Shown here in pieces: positions 1 through 5,950 of a stretch of 7,080 bases of DNA. This DNA is from Pseudomonadota bacterium (GTDB lineage: Bacteria > Pseudomonadota > Gammaproteobacteria > Burkholderiales > Burkholderiaceae_D): contig JAEZVM010000357.1 of the NCBI GenBank assembly GCA_023420795.1, positions 1-7,080 on the forward strand. Reading direction: 5' to 3'. How positions within the stretch are numbered: the stretch's first letter is position 1; every line of letters starts with the position of its first letter. The translations under genes and the position numbers were made by a program. The notes beneath the pieces were generated by a model, which saw only the letters and a program-made list of their open reading frames with translations, was not told the origin of the DNA and did not search any database.

Positions 1-578
1 GCGATCGATGCATTCGCCATGCGCGACAGCGTCGCGCCGACGATCTCCGGCAGATGAAAGCCGAGCAGGTTGAACGCCATGCCGGAGGCGGTCGCCACCA
101 GCAGCGGATTCTTTGCCAGCTCCTGCACTAGGCCGCCGCTCCGATGCACCAGCGCATGCACTGCCGCCATGTTGCAGACCGGGACCGCAAAGCCGATGAT
201 CAGCGCCATGAGGGACGTGCCCTGTTCGCCGGCGAGGCGCGAGGCGATCGCCAGCGCGATATAGGAGTTGAAGCGGAAAGCGGTCTGTACGCCGGACTCG
301 AACACCATCGGCGGCCCGCGAAATAGCAGCTTCGCCAGCCAGCCCAGCGCAATGCCGCCGGCAACGGCGGCAAGCGCGACCTGCAGCATTCTGCCGGTGC
401 TGCCGAAATCGAAGGGCGTGCGCGCGGTGGAATAAAACAGCAGCGCCGGGAACAGGAAATAGTAGATCAGCTTTTCCAGGCCGCTCCAGAACTGCGGTCC
501 CCAATCGGTGAAGCGCATCAGCAGGAAGCCGAGCAGGATGAGCGCGAAATCGGGGAAGAGAATGGTGGCGATGGACAT
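1..578 (-). CDS. AEC-family (auxin efflux carrier/malate permease type) transporter, C-terminus outside window
   Basis: This frame is open from an ATG at 578 to the left edge, giving 192 residues, so the gene is partial at its 3' end. The protein is strongly hydrophobic. Likely membrane segments lie near residues 6-21, 36-52, 64-83 and 122-142. Family-like features are the FPALLFY stretch after the second helix (about 43-49), an amphipathic segment with Arg102 and Asn104, and the NPLL turn at 157-160 that opens the second half. AEC proteins are usually about 300-320 residues, so roughly 60% is visible. Known members carry organic acids such as malate or malonate across the inner membrane; the substrate here cannot be read from sequence. 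The gene lies 65 bases downstream of the dctR-like regulator on the same strand and is probably co-transcribed with it, which favours a dicarboxylate substrate (inference). No clear Shine-Dalgarno precedes the start, but no other start codon lies near in frame and translation begins just before the first helix. Family call fairly sure; substrate unknown. Confidence 0.82.
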   Translation of the reverse strand, partial: MSIATILFPDFALILLGFLLMRFTDWGPQFWSGLEKLIYYFLFPALLFYSTARTPFDFGSTGRMLQVALAAVAGGIALGWLAKLLFRGPPMVFESGVQTAFRFNSYIALAIASRLAGEQGTSLMALIIGFAVPVCNMAAVHALVHRSGGLVQELAKNPLLVATASGMAFNLLGFHLPEIVGATLSRMANASI

Positions 579-643
579 CGAGCGGCGAAGTGATGCGAGG
601 AAACAAGACCGGAATGTTACCGGCGTTCGCTTTTTTGCGCTGA

Positions 644-1234
644 CTACTTCAGCAGGCGCGCCAGTTCCACCGCCGTCTTCACGTTCATCTTGTCGAAGAT
701 ATGCGCGCGATGCACTTCGACGGTGCGCATGCTGATGCCGAGCTCGTCCGCGATTACCTTGTTCATTTTCCCGGCCAGGATAAGGTCGAGCACTTCGCGC
801 TCGCGGATCGACAACGATGACAGCCGCGTATGTATTTCCGCGTCGGCGCCGGCGTCGCGGGATGCGGTCAGCGCTTCTTGCACCCGGTCCATCAGCTTGT
901 TGTCGTTGAACGGTTTTTCGAAAAAGTCGAACGCCCCGCGCTTCAAGGTATCGACTGCCATCGGCACATCGCCATGGCCGGTCAGGAAGATCACCGGCAG
1001 GCGCCGGGTGAGGCCGCGCGTCGCGAGCAAGTCGAACAGGGTGGAGCCGCTGATGTCGGGCATGCGCACATCGAGCAGCACGCAGTCGCCCTGCGGGTCG
1101 AATCCGGCCGCACCTTCCAGCATCCGGAGAAAGGCTGCGCCGCTCTCATAGGCGATGGCAGTGATGCCGCGCGACTGCGCCAGCCATGTGAGCGAGTCTC
1201 GGATTACTTCTTCGTCATCGACTATGTGCAGCAT
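644..1234 (-). CDS. dctR: FixJ/DctR-type two-component response regulator
   Basis: This 196-residue cytoplasmic regulator has an N-terminal receiver domain (about 1-120) and a C-terminal LuxR/FixJ-type helix-turn-helix (about 139-195). The receiver has the acidic pair Asp6-Asp7, the phosphate acceptor Asp55 in LLDVRMPD, Thr85 in FLTGHGD and Lys107 in FEKPF, so all catalytic positions are intact. The output domain shows the family pattern LSIREREVLDLILAG and the recognition helix around ISMRTVEVHR. There is no AAA+ domain, so it is not an NtrC/DctD-type sigma-54 activator. Length and layout match Rhodobacter capsulatus DctR. An AAGGA ribosome binding site at 1241-1245 lies 6 bases before the ATG and fixes the start. 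The cognate kinase gene ends 85 bases upstream. The likely role is to receive phosphate from that kinase and control carboxylate-uptake genes, with the divergent dctP-like gene as the obvious candidate target (inference). The family is certain; the symbol rests on context. Confidence 0.93.
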   Translation of the reverse strand: MLHIVDDEEVIRDSLTWLAQSRGITAIAYESGAAFLRMLEGAAGFDPQGDCVLLDVRMPDISGSTLFDLLATRGLTRRLPVIFLTGHGDVPMAVDTLKRGAFDFFEKPFNDNKLMDRVQEALTASRDAGADAEIHTRLSSLSIREREVLDLILAGKMNKVIADELGISMRTVEVHRAHIFDKMNVKTAVELARLLK

Positions 1235-1247
1235 TCGGTTTCCTTGA

Positions 1248-1274
1248 TCCGGCAGGTTGCATTGAGTTGCCGGA
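1248..1274 (-). promoter_or_regulatory. Inverted repeat just upstream of the dctR ribosome binding site
   Basis: The arms TCCGGCA (1248-1254) and TGCCGGA (1268-1274) are perfect complements of 7 bp with a 13-base loop. In the minus-strand transcript the hairpin sits in the 85-base gap between kinase and regulator genes and ends 2 bases before the AAGGA ribosome binding site. It is not followed by a T-run, so it does not look like a terminator. It could tune the kinase-to-regulator expression ratio, protect a processed mRNA end, or be a protein-binding dyad. No function can be assigned from sequence. Confidence 0.4.
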
Positions 1275-1319
1275 ACTTTGACAGACTGTTAAGTTGTTGA
1301 GCGTTAAATTTTTCAGCCG

Positions 1320-3359
1320 CTATTTTGCTTCGATTACGGCCGCTTCCGCTACCTTTTCAGGCTGCACTGGCAAAGAAAAACGGAAAATCGTGCCACCTAC
1401 CGGATTCGTGGCATGGGTGAGCGTCCCGCCGTGGAACTCGACGGCGGTGCGGCAGATGTTCAGGCCCATACCCATGCCCTCGGCCTTGGTCGAGAAAAAC
1501 GGCGAGAACAATCGCTGCGCGACTTCCCCCGGAATGCCGTGCCCCTGGTCGATCACCGATACCACGACGCTTCGCCGGTTCGTAGATTCACCATCGAGCT
1601 CTGCTACGATGCGCAGGATGCGGCGTTCCGGCGGCACGTTCTGCATCGCCTCGATGCCGTTGCGGGTCAGGTTGAGCAGCACCTGTTCCAGCATCACACG
1701 GTCGGCACGCACGCCCGGCATGCCCGGCGCGATATGCACCTGCGTGGCGACGAAGAACTGGCGCGCTTGCAGTTCGACCAGCGGGATCACATTGTCGATC
1801 AGCGATTCGATGGTGATCTGCTCGCGGCTGGGATCGCGCCGCTTCACGAAGGTATGCACGCTGCGGATGATCTGACCGGCACGCTGCGCCTGTGCGCTCG
1901 CCTTTTCCAGCGCCGGCCGCAGCAGCGTGAGATCCATATCCTTTTCCTGCTCCACGCTACGGTCGATCATGTTGAGCGCGCCGGCGGTATAGCTGGAGAT
2001 TGCCGCCAGCGGCTGGTTCAGCTCATGCGCCAGCGTCGATGCGATTTCGCCCATCGTGGCGAGGCGGGCGCTCGACTGCAGCTTTTCCTGCTGGCGCTGG
2101 TTCAGGTCTTCCACCCGCTTGCGGTCGGAGATGTCGAGGATCGAACCCATCCAGCCGGTCTGCCGGCCGCTGTCATCGACCAGAGGCGATTCGAAGATCA
2201 GCACCGGGAAGCGTTCGCCGCTGGAGCGCTGAAACACCGTTTCGTACTGCGGCGTCACTGTCCCGGCCAGCACCTGCGTGAAGCGCTGCTGGTATTCATC
2301 CATCGCCTCCGGCGCCCAGTACGGCATTGGGGGGCGCTTGCCGACGAGATCTTCGGCCGGAATGCCGACCATTGCACAGAAGGCCGGATTCACATAAGTG
2401 ATGCGGCCTTCGAGGTCGCGTGCGCGCAGGCCGGTCATCAGCGAATTCTCCATTGCGGTGCGAAACGCCACCTGCTCGCGCAGCGCGCCTTCGGCCGCCA
2501 GCCGCCGGTTGATGTCGCGCCACAGTGCGCCCAGGCTCCACAGCAGGCCGATCGACAGCGCGATCACCGAGCCCACAAGCAGGTTCGGCAGCAGCTTTGG
2601 TTCGCTCTTGACGCTATTGGTGCGCAACATCACCGTCGCATACGGCAGCTCGAGTGCGCGCCGGTGTGTATATACATTGCGGCCGGGGCCGCCGGCGGCG
2701 CGCTTGGCGATCACATTGTCGTCGCCGTCGGTCAGCAGAATTTCGTTGTCCTGTGCGAACCACCACGGCACCATTTCATCGAGGATGCTCGCGACCGAAT
2801 AGCTGGCAACCAGGCTGCCTATGTACTGCTCGCCGAGGAAGAGCGGCACGTAGTAATCCATCAGCATCGGGCCGCTCAGTCCGGGCGGCGGTGCAGGCTG
2901 GCTGTATTGCGGCGTCTTGGTGGCGCGCGCGCGTTCCGCGGTCAGCCGCGACGGCGCGGAGAAATCGGTCAGGGACAGCGACGAGTCGTCGGTGGCGATC
3001 ACGGTCTTGCCTGCGGCATCGAGCCAGATGATGCGCTCCAGCTCGCGGTTGTTCCGGATCAGGACGGCAAGCCGGTCCTGCAGGCGCTTGCCGGAAAGGT
3101 AGCCGGCGCTGATTTCATTGCCGATCAGGCGGATGCTGTCTTCGTTGCGCTCCAGCTGGAAGCGGATGGTCTGCTCGACCCACAAGGTATCGGCGATCAA
3201 CTGTTCCTGGCGCTCGGTCGCTTCCATCTGCTGCGCCTGCCACGGCAGCCACAAGAGTGTTGAGACGAACAGCAATACCAGCAGCATCGGAACCAGCCAG
3301 TGCCAGATGCGCCGGCGGCCGGCTGGACGAAAACTGAATGCAAATGATTTTTTCGACAT
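1320..3359 (-). CDS. dctS: DctS-like membrane sensor histidine kinase with periplasmic sensor and PAS domain
   Basis: This 679-residue inner-membrane kinase phosphorylates itself on a histidine in response to a ligand and passes the phosphate to the regulator encoded next to it. A basic N-terminus is followed by a membrane helix (about 20-40), a periplasmic region of about 215 residues that fits a Cache/PDC-type small-molecule sensor, and a second helix (about 257-280). A PAS domain with its C-terminal cap (about 300-415) leads into HisKA with the phosphorylatable His445 in LAHELNQP. The HATPase domain shows the N box with Asn567 in NLTRNGIEAM, the G1 box DQGHGIP (604-610), and the G2 box GMGMGL (628-633). 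Nothing essential is missing. Size and domain order match R. capsulatus DctS, and the FixJ-type partner argues against DctB, which pairs with a sigma-54 activator. The gene stands divergent from a DctP-like binding protein, as in the known dctSR/dctP arrangement. The start at 3359 lacks a strong Shine-Dalgarno but gives a normal N-terminus. The ligand is probably a C4-dicarboxylate (inference). Confidence 0.9.
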   Translation of the reverse strand: MSKKSFAFSFRPAGRRRIWHWLVPMLLVLLFVSTLLWLPWQAQQMEATERQEQLIADTLWVEQTIRFQLERNEDSIRLIGNEISAGYLSGKRLQDRLAVLIRNNRELERIIWLDAAGKTVIATDDSSLSLTDFSAPSRLTAERARATKTPQYSQPAPPPGLSGPMLMDYYVPLFLGEQYIGSLVASYSVASILDEMVPWWFAQDNEILLTDGDDNVIAKRAAGGPGRNVYTHRRALELPYATVMLRTNSVKSEPKLLPNLLVGSVIALSIGLLWSLGALWRDINRRLAAEGALREQVAFRTAMENSLMTGLRARDLEGRITYVNPAFCAMVGIPAEDLVGKRPPMPYWAPEAMDEYQQRFTQVLAGTVTPQYETVFQRSSGERFPVLIFESPLVDDSGRQTGWMGSILDISDRKRVEDLNQRQQEKLQSSARLATMGEIASTLAHELNQPLAAISSYTAGALNMIDRSVEQEKDMDLTLLRPALEKASAQAQRAGQIIRSVHTFVKRRDPSREQITIESLIDNVIPLVELQARQFFVATQVHIAPGMPGVRADRVMLEQVLLNLTRNGIEAMQNVPPERRILRIVAELDGESTNRRSVVVSVIDQGHGIPGEVAQRLFSPFFSTKAEGMGMGLNICRTAVEFHGGTLTHATNPVGGTIFRFSLPVQPEKVAEAAVIEAK

Positions 3360-3421
3360 GATGCCGGGTATATCTATGACACGCCTAGTGTATATGACTG
3401 CCGGCGCGCATCCTACAGCGG

Positions 3422-3439
3422 TGTTTCAATGTTGAAACA
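3422..3439. promoter_or_regulatory. Perfect 18-bp palindrome, candidate operator, with an extra half-site
   Basis: The sequence TGTTTCAATGTTGAAACA reads as two 8-bp arms around a TG centre. A further copy of the half-site GAAACA lies at 3444-3449, exactly 10 bp from the GAAACA at 3434-3439, which puts both on the same face of the helix. Its place between divergent genes, next to a FixJ-type regulator, makes it the best candidate for a regulator binding site, possibly DctR. It overlaps the possible -35 box of the dctP-like promoter. Confidence 0.5.
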
Positions 3440-3460
3440 TCAGGAAACAATTGCGATATG
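3432..3460 (+). promoter_or_regulatory. Possible sigma-70 promoter for the dctP-like gene
   Basis: TTGAAA at 3432-3437 matches five of six bases of the -35 consensus and is followed, 17 bases on, by GATATG at 3455-3460, a weak -10 box matching three of six. The poor -10 would fit a promoter that needs an activator. The assignment is tentative. Confidence 0.3.
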
Positions 3461-3465
3461 CGGAT

Positions 3466-3498
3466 TGTGGATAACCACACTTGTTGCCCGAGGGGGCA
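3466..3498 (+). promoter_or_regulatory. Two tandem tetraloop hairpins before the dctP-like start; second loop holds the Shine-Dalgarno
   Basis: The first hairpin is TGTGG-ATAA-CCACA (3466-3479). Six bases later the second is TGCCC-GAGG-GGGCA (3485-3498). The loop bases GAGG (3490-3493) are the best Shine-Dalgarno candidate for the start at 3503, at a spacing of 9 bases. A loop-presented ribosome binding site could limit or time translation. Both stems are only 5 bp, so the structures are suggestive, not certain. Confidence 0.35.
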
Positions 3499-3502
3499 GG
3501 CC

Positions 3503-4546
3503 ATGACAATGGTTCAACAAATGCTTTCACAACACGGACCCTCCATGAGATTTGCAGCATTGATTTTTGCGCTCCTCGCGGCCATCCCGGTCGTCGGCAC
3601 GCAGGCGCAGGAACCGATCGTCATCAAGTTCAGCCATGTGGTCGCCAGCGATACGCCCAAGGGCAAGGCGGCCGAACGATTCAAGCAGCTCGCGGAAAAA
3701 GCCACCAGCGGCCGCGTCCGGGTGGATGTGTATCCGAACAGCCAGTTGTACAAGGACAGGGAAGAGCTGGAGGCGCTGCAGCTGGGCGCGGTACAGATGC
3801 TGGCGCCATCGCTGGCGAAATTCGGCCCGCTCGGCATCCGCGAGTTCGAGGTGTTCGACCTGCCTTACATCTTTCCGAACAAGGAAGTGCTGTACCGCGT
3901 CACCGAAGGCCCGATCGGCCAGGGCCTGCTGAAGAAGCTGGAATCGAAGGGCATCACCGGCCTGGCCTATTGGGACAATGGCTTCAAGGTGATGTCCTCC
4001 ACCAAGCCCTTGCGCAACCTGTCCGATTTCCGCGGCCAGAAGATGCGAGTCCAGCCGTCCAAGGTGCTGGAGGCGCAGATGCGCGCGCTCGGCGCCAGCC
4101 CACAGGTGCTGGGTTTCGGCGAGGTTTATCAGGCGCTGCAGAGCGGCGTCGTGGACGGCACCGAGAATCCGCCGTCGAACTTCTATACGCAGAGGATGCA
4201 TGAACTGCAGCGCCATCTGACGCTGTCCAATCACGGCTATCTCGGCTATGCGGTGATCGTCAACAAGAAGTTCTGGGAAGGGCTGCCGTCGGGAATTCGT
4301 GACGATCTGGAAGATGCGATGAAAGAGGCGACCCGCTACGCCAATGCGATCGCGCAGCAGGAAAACGACGCGGCGCTCGAAGCAATCAGGAAGTCGGGCA
4401 AGACCATCGTGTATACCTTGTCCGACAAGGAGCGCGAAGAATGGCGCAGGGCGCTCGCACCGGTACAGAAGGAAATGGAGAGCAGGATCGGCAAGGATTT
4501 GATCGCTGCAGTCAACCGCGAGGCGCTTGCCTATACGCGCAAATAA
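3503..4546 (+). CDS. dctP: DctP-like TRAP transporter solute-binding protein (C4-dicarboxylate type), no dctQM alongside
   Basis: This is a periplasmic binding protein of the TRAP family, which hands carboxylates to a DctQM membrane complex. A signal peptide begins at the Met encoded at 3545 with an Arg and a hydrophobic core, and probably ends after the TQA before QEPIVIKF. The mature part carries DctP hallmarks: KFSHVVA at the first strand, the ligand-binding Arg in QKMRVQPSKVLEAQMRALGA (Arg182 in this numbering), FGEVYQALQSGVVDGTENP, and the run from LTLSNHGYLGY to KKFWEGLP. These resemble characterised C4-dicarboxylate DctP proteins closely. The start at 3503 is chosen for its GAGG at 9-base spacing and gives 347 residues. 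The Met at 3545 gives 333, the usual family length, and may be the true start; 3458 has no ribosome site. The gene is divergent from the dctS-like kinase, but the next gene is a Bug-type protein and not dctQ. It either uses distant membrane subunits or acts as a sensory partner. Family certain, ligand probable. Confidence 0.92.
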   Translation: MTMVQQMLSQHGPSMRFAALIFALLAAIPVVGTQAQEPIVIKFSHVVASDTPKGKAAERFKQLAEKATSGRVRVDVYPNSQLYKDREELEALQLGAVQMLAPSLAKFGPLGIREFEVFDLPYIFPNKEVLYRVTEGPIGQGLLKKLESKGITGLAYWDNGFKVMSSTKPLRNLSDFRGQKMRVQPSKVLEAQMRALGASPQVLGFGEVYQALQSGVVDGTENPPSNFYTQRMHELQRHLTLSNHGYLGYAVIVNKKFWEGLPSGIRDDLEDAMKEATRYANAIAQQENDAALEAIRKSGKTIVYTLSDKEREEWRRALAPVQKEMESRIGKDLIAAVNREALAYTRK

Positions 4547-4590
4547 AAACAGGCACACAGCCGGCCAAAACGTAAAAGTAGTCAAAACGC

Positions 4591-4596
4591 TATAAT
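4591..4596 (+). promoter_or_regulatory. -10 box of a probable promoter for the Bug-type gene
   Basis: A perfect TATAAT lies in an AT-rich gap 77 bases before the start at 4673. No good -35 box is found at 16-18 bases upstream; that stretch is A-rich, which may act as an upstream element. Flanking AAAACGC and GCGCTTTT form an imperfect inverted repeat around it (4584-4608). The promoter implies that the Bug-type gene can be transcribed separately from dctP. Confidence 0.5.
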
Positions 4597-4672
4597 TTTT
4601 GCGCTTTTGCAAAACAGGTTGCCCATGACAGGCTCATCGTCAGTCACGGCAATCGATCAACGAGGAGAAGAC

Positions 4673-5647
4673 ATGAAACTGAATAAACTGCTGTTGGCGC
4701 TCGTATCGGGCCTCGCTTTCGCGGCATCCGCGCAAGCTCAGACTTATCCTTCCAAACCGATCCGGCTGATCGTTCCGTTTGCGCCGGGTGGCACCACCGA
4801 TATCGTCGCGCGCATCGTTGGCGACAAGCTGGGCAAGGAACTCGGCCAGCCAGTGGTGATCGAGAATCGAGGCGGCGGCGGTGGCAGCATCGGCGCGGCG
4901 GCAGTTGCCAAGGCGGAGCCGGATGGCTACACCCTCGGTGTATCGACCATTTCCACGCATGCGGTCAATGCCGCCTGTAATCCGAAGCTGGGCTATGACC
5001 CGGTCGCCGACTTCGTTCCGATCACCAATATGGCGCGCACGCCGAACGTGCTGACGGTGAATCCGAAATTCCCGGCGCAGGATTTCAAGCAGTTCCTTGA
5101 CCATGTGAAGAAGAATCCTGGCAAGTTCAGTTATGCGACTTCCGGCACCTGCAGCATCCAGCACATGGTGGGCGAGCAGTTCAAGGTATCCACCGGCACA
5201 TTCATCTTGCACGTTCCGTATCGCGGCGCCGGTCCGGCGCTGAACGATCTGCTCGGCGGCCAGGTGGACATGATGTTCGATAACCTGCCGTCGTCGATGT
5301 CGCACATCCAGGCCAACAAACTGCGCCCGCTGGCGATCGCCTGGCCGCAGCGTCTGGAAGCGCTGCCGAACGTGCCGACCTTCGCCGAACTCGGCCTGAA
5401 GCAGGTGAACGATCCGGCCTGGTACGGTCTCGTTGCACCGGCCAAGACTCCGGATGACATCGTCAAGAAGATCAATGCCGCCGCTGCCAAGGTATTGCAG
5501 ATGCCGGAAGTGAAGGAGCGTCTGAAGACCAGCGGCGCCGAACCGGCTGCCAATTCGCCTGCGGAACATGCAGCCGAAATCAAGCATGAGCTGGAAAAGG
5601 CACGTAACCTGATCAAGAAGCAGGGCATCAAGCTCGAGGGTGTCTGA
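4673..5647 (+). CDS. Bug/TctC-family tripartite tricarboxylate-type solute-binding protein
   Basis: This 324-residue periplasmic binding protein has a clear signal peptide (MKLNKLLLAL, hydrophobic to about 20) with cleavage after AQA at 20-22. The mature start QTYPSKPIRLIVPFAPGG with TTDIVAR is the family signature, followed by VVIENRGGGGGSIG (61-74), PDGYTLG (83-89), YDPVADFVPIT, the VPYRGAGPAL loop (181-190) and the C-terminal AWYGLVAPAKTP. Proteins of this family clamp a carboxylate ligand through backbone and water contacts with the two glycine-rich loops; the ligand cannot be predicted here. A strong AGGAG at 4663-4667, 5 bases before the ATG, decides for this start over an upstream ATG at 4607, which would put 22 extra residues before the signal peptide. 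No tctA or tctB follows, so it is an orphan of the type common in Burkholderiales. Two cysteines (Cys102, Cys160) could form a periplasmic disulfide. A terminator follows the stop. Confidence 0.93.
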   Translation: MKLNKLLLALVSGLAFAASAQAQTYPSKPIRLIVPFAPGGTTDIVARIVGDKLGKELGQPVVIENRGGGGGSIGAAAVAKAEPDGYTLGVSTISTHAVNAACNPKLGYDPVADFVPITNMARTPNVLTVNPKFPAQDFKQFLDHVKKNPGKFSYATSGTCSIQHMVGEQFKVSTGTFILHVPYRGAGPALNDLLGGQVDMMFDNLPSSMSHIQANKLRPLAIAWPQRLEALPNVPTFAELGLKQVNDPAWYGLVAPAKTPDDIVKKINAAAAKVLQMPEVKERLKTSGAEPAANSPAEHAAEIKHELEKARNLIKKQGIKLEGV

Positions 5648-5671
5648 TCGGCTCTAGTTGAATAATGCATC

Positions 5672-5714
5672 AGCAGGCCACCGCCATCCGCACGCCGGAT
5701 GCCGGTGGCCTGTT
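5672..5714 (+). terminator. Strong hairpin terminator after the Bug-type gene
   Basis: The outer arms CAGGCCACCG (5674-5683) and CGGTGGCCTG (5703-5712) pair perfectly over 10 bp. One C/C mismatch is followed by inner arms CATCCG (5685-5690) and CGGATG (5696-5701), closed by a 5-base loop. Two weaker outer pairs (a G-T and an A-T) extend the stem. A short T-rich tail (TTTCATT) follows. The hairpin starts about 25 bases after the stop codon. The tail is short for a classic intrinsic terminator, but the stem is very stable. Confidence 0.8.
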
Positions 5715-5838
5715 TCATTGTGGTGAAGATATTTCGGGAAGCTCAGGTATTTGCGAATCAACCATTCGGCTTTCCACAATTGCCACAGGTATTCGGAGCG
5801 GCAATAATTGCGCGCCGGGTAAATACGATTTGCAGATG

Positions 5839-5868
5839 TTGGTTTCACAAGCCGGCTTGCTGCATAAT
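5839..5868 (+). promoter_or_regulatory. Possible promoter for the terC-usp operon
   Basis: CATAAT at 5863-5868 matches five of six -10 bases. A weak -35, TTGGTT at 5839-5844, lies 18 bases upstream. Transcription from here would give a leader of roughly 135 bases. The spacer between the two boxes contains the palindrome CAAGCCGGCTTG (5848-5859), a position seen for regulators that act on the promoter spacer. Tentative. Confidence 0.3.
5848..5859. repeat. 12-bp perfect palindrome CAAGCCGGCTTG
   Basis: The two arms CAAGCC and GGCTTG meet without a spacer. It lies inside the possible terC promoter, so it may be an operator, but a palindrome of this length can also occur by chance in G+C-rich DNA. 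Confidence 0.35.
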
Positions 5869-5911
5869 CGTGCAATTCCGTGTGCACGCCATTTGCTTCG
5901 ATCCGCATGTT

Positions 5912-5950
5912 AAGGAGAGTGAAAAGCCGATTTTTCGGCCAGCTTTCCTT
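5912..5950 (+). promoter_or_regulatory. Two-stage stem-loop in the terC leader, sequestering AAGGAG
   Basis: The outer helix pairs AAGGAGAGT (5912-5920) with GCTTTCCTT (5942-5950): nine pairs, two of them G-T. The inner helix pairs GCCGA (5926-5930) with TCGGC (5935-5939) around a TTTT loop. The two are separated by an uneven internal loop rich in A on the 5' side. The perfect Shine-Dalgarno-like AAGGAG is inside the outer helix, yet no start codon follows at normal spacing. It may be a regulatory RNA element for terC. The function is not known. Confidence 0.4.

Larger units (their letters stand above)
3360..3502. promoter_or_regulatory. Divergent control region between dctS-like and dctP-like genes
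   Basis: This non-coding stretch of 143 bases lies between two divergent genes and is more AT-rich than its surroundings. It must hold the promoters for both directions. It contains a perfect palindrome at 3422-3439, a candidate plus-strand promoter overlapping that palindrome, a repeated TATGAC at 3375-3380 and 3393-3398, and two small hairpins near the dctP-like start. No convincing minus-strand promoter for the kinase gene could be picked out, and no clear sigma-54 -24/-12 element was seen. Confidence 0.6.

Noticed and set aside
1413..3263. A 616-codon open frame on the plus strand opposite the sensor kinase gene
   Set aside because: It is a mirror of the kinase reading frame in high-G+C DNA. 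Its translation is rich in His, Arg, Gln and Ala and resembles no protein, while the minus-strand frame has all kinase motifs.
644..3359. Naming the two-component pair DctB/DctD
   Set aside because: DctD is a sigma-54-dependent activator with an AAA+ domain; the regulator here has only a receiver and a LuxR-type domain, which is the DctR/FixJ layout.
3527..4612. A 361-codon minus-strand open frame opposite dctP
   Set aside because: Antisense shadow of a clearly coding gene; composition is unnatural and no motif is seen.
4607..4672. Upstream ATG that would lengthen the Bug-type protein by 22 residues
   Set aside because: The ATG at 4673 has AGGAG at good spacing and begins directly with a signal peptide; the longer form would bury it and would start about 10 bases after the -10 box.
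4640..5587. A 315-codon minus-strand open frame opposite the Bug-type gene
   Set aside because: Antisense shadow; the plus-strand frame has a signal peptide, a strong ribosome site and family motifs.
5654..5908. An 84-codon minus-strand frame in the terC leader
   Set aside because: It runs through the terminator hairpin, has no ribosome site or known similarity, and its residues look random.
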